Positions 61,688 to 64,000 of a stretch of 64,000 nucleotides of DNA are shown here, piece by piece. Source of the stretch: Streptacidiphilus sp. PB12-B1b (GTDB taxonomy: Bacteria; Actinomycetota; Actinomycetes; Streptomycetales; Streptomycetaceae); contig NZ_CP048405.1 in the NCBI RefSeq assembly GCF_014084125.1, positions 3,410,001 to 3,474,000 of the forward strand, written 5' to 3'. A program made the translations under genes and the position numbers. Each line of letters opens with the position of its first letter. Positions within the stretch are counted from its first letter, which is position 1. The notes under the pieces were generated by a model. The model was not told where the DNA came from. It ran no database searches and saw only the letters and a program-made list of their open reading frames with translations.

Positions 61688-62758
61688 TCAGCTGACGACT
61701 CGTCCGCGCAGGATGATGCGGGTTGGATGGGCCAGCACGGACGTGTCGATGGTCGGGTCGGTGTCATAGGCGACAAGGTCGGCGGGGGCTCCGTCAACCA
61801 ATCCGGGCAGGCCTAGCCAGGAGCGGGCTGACCACGATGCTGCGCCTAGAGCGGCCTCGGCCGGCAAGCCTGCATGGACCAGCCACTCGATCTCTGAGGT
61901 GACGGTGCCGCACGGGAAGCTGTCGGTGCCGGCCAAGACAGTAACGCCGGCTTCGTGGGCGGCGCTGACGTTGGGCAGCATCCCCTCCCATCCAGCCAGC
62001 CACCAGTCCCGGGTGGAACTCGGAGCCCCGGCGCGCCTCTGGTCCGCCGTTGCGCCGAAGACGCTGAGTGTCGGGACGAACGCGGTGCCCTGGGCAGCCA
62101 TGCGGCCAATCAGATCAGGGTCCAGGTGCATGCCGTGCTCCAAGCTGTCGACACCGGCCAGAACGGCGTTACGACTGCCTTCAGCGGTCTGGCAGTGCGC
62201 GGCCACTCGGCCGCCGGCCATGTGCACGGCCTGCACGACGGCCGTCAGGATCTCCAGTGGCAGTGCCGGTTCACTGTGCTTCCAGTCGCCGATGACTTTG
62301 CACCAACCTGAGGAAGCCTTGGCCTCCTCGACGGCGGCATGGACCAGGTCGGCCTCGCTCACGTCACGACCGAAGCCGGGGAAGAAGCGGCCAGGGGTTG
62401 CGAGCCATCGGCCGGCCGAGCGGACTCGCGGCATGTCGGGGTCCTCGTCCACCCAGCCGGGCATCCGGGCCGCAGACCCGGGCGTGCGAACCAGAAGCAC
62501 CCCGGCGTCGCGGTGATCGACCAGATGGCGCCGGAGCACCTCGTCGCTGAAAGGGTCTTCAATGCCTTCGGTGCCCGGGTGCGTGTGCACGTCGACCAGG
62601 CCGGGCAGCAGCCAGCCGCCGTCGACAACGAGATCCGCATGCGGGACCGGGTCGGTCCGCAAGCGGTCTCCATCGATCCAGAAGGATCGCTCCTCCCGCT
62701 CTGGCAGTACGACACCTCTCACCTGAAGCACCACCGGGCAGACCTCCTCGGCCGTCAT
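61688..62758 (-). CDS. Metal-dependent amidohydrolase
   Basis: 356 residues from ATG 62758. The N-terminal metal motif is LLPGLVDVHTHPGT (H-x-H). Further metal or catalytic residues are likely in WCKVIGDWKHS (Lys), RVAAHCQTAEG (His), VDSLEHGMHLD (His) and VTVLAGTDSFPCG (Asp). The order H-x-H, K, H, H, D is that of imidazolonepropionase/prolidase-type amidohydrolases (subtype I). The C-terminus returns to the small beta domain (GAPADLVAYDTDP). Substrate probably a cyclic amide or dipeptide-like compound. Complete and likely functional. Confidence 0.92.
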   Translation of the reverse strand: MTAEEVCPVVLQVRGVVLPEREERSFWIDGDRLRTDPVPHADLVVDGGWLLPGLVDVHTHPGTEGIEDPFSDEVLRRHLVDHRDAGVLLVRTPGSAARMPGWVDEDPDMPRVRSAGRWLATPGRFFPGFGRDVSEADLVHAAVEEAKASSGWCKVIGDWKHSEPALPLEILTAVVQAVHMAGGRVAAHCQTAEGSRNAVLAGVDSLEHGMHLDPDLIGRMAAQGTAFVPTLSVFGATADQRRAGAPSSTRDWWLAGWEGMLPNVSAAHEAGVTVLAGTDSFPCGTVTSEIEWLVHAGLPAEAALGAASWSARSWLGLPGLVDGAPADLVAYDTDPTIDTSVLAHPTRIILRGRVVS

Positions 62759-62857
62759 GTGAGTCCGTTTGCTGATCCAGTGATCCTATGGGCGTTCGAG
62801 GCCGCTGAACTTCGGCTCGATTCAATGGAGCCCGCCCCAGACACCTGGTGCACCTGA

Positions 62858-63552
62858 TCAAGCCGCCGAACGAGCGGAACGCTCCACGAGTACTCCCCGT
62901 TCGAAGCGGGCCCCGGCGCGGAGCAGAGGCACCAGGTGGGCGCCGTTGACGGCTCGCCAGCGGGCCTGGGGCAGACTCGACCAGCTTGAACACCGTGGCG
63001 AGTCCGGCGGCCCGGGAGCCTGCACCCTTGGTGACCTTGGTCCGGAGCCGGACGGTGGCGAATGTCGACTCGATGGGATTGGTCGTGCGGAGGTGGATCC
63101 AGTGCTCGGCGGGATAGTCGTAGAACGTCAGGAGCCCGTCCTGGTCGCCGGTGACCGTGGCGACTGCTTTGGGGAGTTTCGCCTGGTAGAGGTTGGTGAA
63201 CACCCCGACGGCCTGCTCAGCGTGTTCGCGGTCCTCGGCGTTGTAGATGTCCTGCAGGGCCTTCTTCGCCGCGGGCTGCGCGGATTTCGGCATGGAGTCG
63301 AGGACGTTGGCAGTTTTGTGGAGCCAGCACCTCTGCTCGCGGGTGGTCGGGAAGACCTCGCGCAGGGCCTTCCAGAAGCCGAGCGCGCCGTCGCCGACGG
63401 CCAAGACCAGGGCGCGCATGCCCCGGCGCGCGCAGTCGCGCAGCAGTACGGCCCACGCCTCGGTTGACTCGCGGTAGCCGTCGGCCATGGCAACGAGCTC
63501 CTTGGTGCCGTCCGCGCGGACCCCGAGGACGACCAGGACGGCGGCCTTGGTA
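62858..63552 (-). pseudogene. IS256-family transposase, C-terminal two thirds
   Basis: The frame KAAVLVVLGVRADGTKELVA, REQRCWLHKTANVLDSMPKS, YPAEHWIHLRTTNPIESTFA and TVRLRTKVTKGAGS contains the second and third DDE blocks of IS256 transposases. Near 62985 one extra C shifts the frame; after it QARWRAVNGAHLVPLLRAGA and RFERGVLVERSARSAA end at 62858. The upstream end is cut at about 63552, where it meets the ligase fragment. It could be the missing part of the IS256 gene whose N-terminus lies at 59528. Confidence 0.9.
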
Positions 63553-63556
63553 GGAA

Positions 63557-64000
63557 GACCCCGCTCACTGGATCGCCACCAAGGCCAACCAGGAATCCGC
63601 GAACCCGCACGCTGCCGCCTTCGACGTCCTCGCGGTGCCCGGCGCGGACGTGCGGGGACGGCCGCTGAGTGAGCGGTGGCAGTTGCTCACGCAGCTGCTG
63701 GAGGGCAGCGGCCCGCTGGTGCAGCCAGTGCTGTCCACGGGCGACGGGGATCTCGCGCTGCGCTGGCAGGCCGGCCTGGCCGACGCCGGTGTCGAGGGCA
63801 TCGTCGCCAAGGACCTGCGCAGCGCCTACCGCCCGGGTTCGACAGGCGCGTGGGTCAAGATGCGGACCCGCGACACCCAGGACGCGCTGCTGCTCGGCAT
63901 CACCGGCGCCCCAGGCCGCCCAGAGGCCCTGCTGGTGCGGCTGGCCGACGGCCGGGAGGAGACCACCTCCCCGCGCCTGGACTCCGCCCAGGCCCGGCAG
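63557..64000 (+). pseudogene. ATP-dependent DNA ligase fragment (motifs IV-V and OB start), runs off the window
   Basis: The frame DPAHWIATKANQESANPHAA, AFDVLAVPGADVRGRPLSER, GVEGIVAKDLRSAYRPGSTG and AWVKMRTRDTQDALLLGITG contains motif IV (E-G-I-V-A-K) and motif V (W-V-K-M-R) of ligases, then the start of the OB domain. It begins abruptly next to the IS256 relic. The N-terminal adenylation region with the nucleophilic Lys is not here, and the matching motif III piece is at 56936-57040. The C-terminal part lies beyond the window. Confidence 0.85.

Overview
The window is very GC-rich DNA with GTG and TTG starts and strong GC bias at third codon positions. Its gene content is typical of Streptomyces or a close relative such as Kitasatospora or Streptacidiphilus: EfeUOB under a DmdR/IdeR-type iron box, SpoIIE/PP2C phosphatases, a GAF-ANTAR remnant, DUF7144, DUF2252, and Tat and lipoprotein signals. 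The genus is an inference. No rRNA, tRNA, CRISPR array or essential core operon was seen. The mix of stress genes, insertion sequences and broken genes suggests an accessory region such as a chromosome arm.

Layout. 1-12 kb: the 5' part of a secreted PL7 (alginate lyase-type) enzyme, a large secreted RHS/YD-repeat protein followed by a small membrane ORF, a membrane-anchored PAS-GAF-PP2C-ATPase sensor, a lipoprotein gene broken by one stop codon, and a secreted M9 collagenase-type protease with a LysR regulator behind it. 13-20.6 kb: a Gfo/Idh/MocA oxidoreductase, an ArsB/SLC13-type permease coupled to a universal stress protein, a CDF-like cation transporter, a short MarR protein, and iron uptake by a fused efeU-efeO plus efeB. 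20.6-27.1 kb: two transposase relics, then a co-directional respiration block of SDR, a broken NDH-2, cydA, cydB and a cation/proton antiporter with a frameshift. 27-38 kb: small stress-type genes (GH15 glycosidase, DUF389, DUF1269, DUF7144, DUF1345, DUF2252, two SDRs), a 24-residue bL37-like ribosomal protein, and kdpA and ClC relics. 38-41 kb: a TetR gene divergent from an SDR with two near-identical palindromes between them, followed by two IS5-family elements side by side. 41-46.9 kb: a secreted phospholipase D-like protein, a NarL-type two-component system and a DUF2306 protein.

47-53.2 kb is a signalling cluster: a GAF-ANTAR relic, a Ser/Thr kinase with a basic tail, a possible STAS relic, a receiver-PP2C phosphatase, a MarR regulator with a palindromic site, a GAF-PP2C protein and a 59-residue acidic protein. 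53.2-64 kb is largely a graveyard: serine and tyrosine recombinase remnants, pieces of IS66, IS256 and IS5-type transposases (one with an internal inversion), a truncated FAD monooxygenase, and two separated pieces of ATP-dependent DNA ligase. Among these lie two lipoproteins, an amidohydrolase and an orphan toxin-tip/immunity-like pair.

Two points affect how the annotation should be read. First, several otherwise intact genes (antiporter, GH15, GAF-PP2C and others) differ from a full reading frame by exactly one base in or next to a G or C run. This may be real decay or homopolymer errors in the underlying sequence. Second, one IS5-family element is bounded by inverted repeats and a TGA duplication that supplies the stop codon of the DUF7144 gene, and another is bounded by CTAG duplications.
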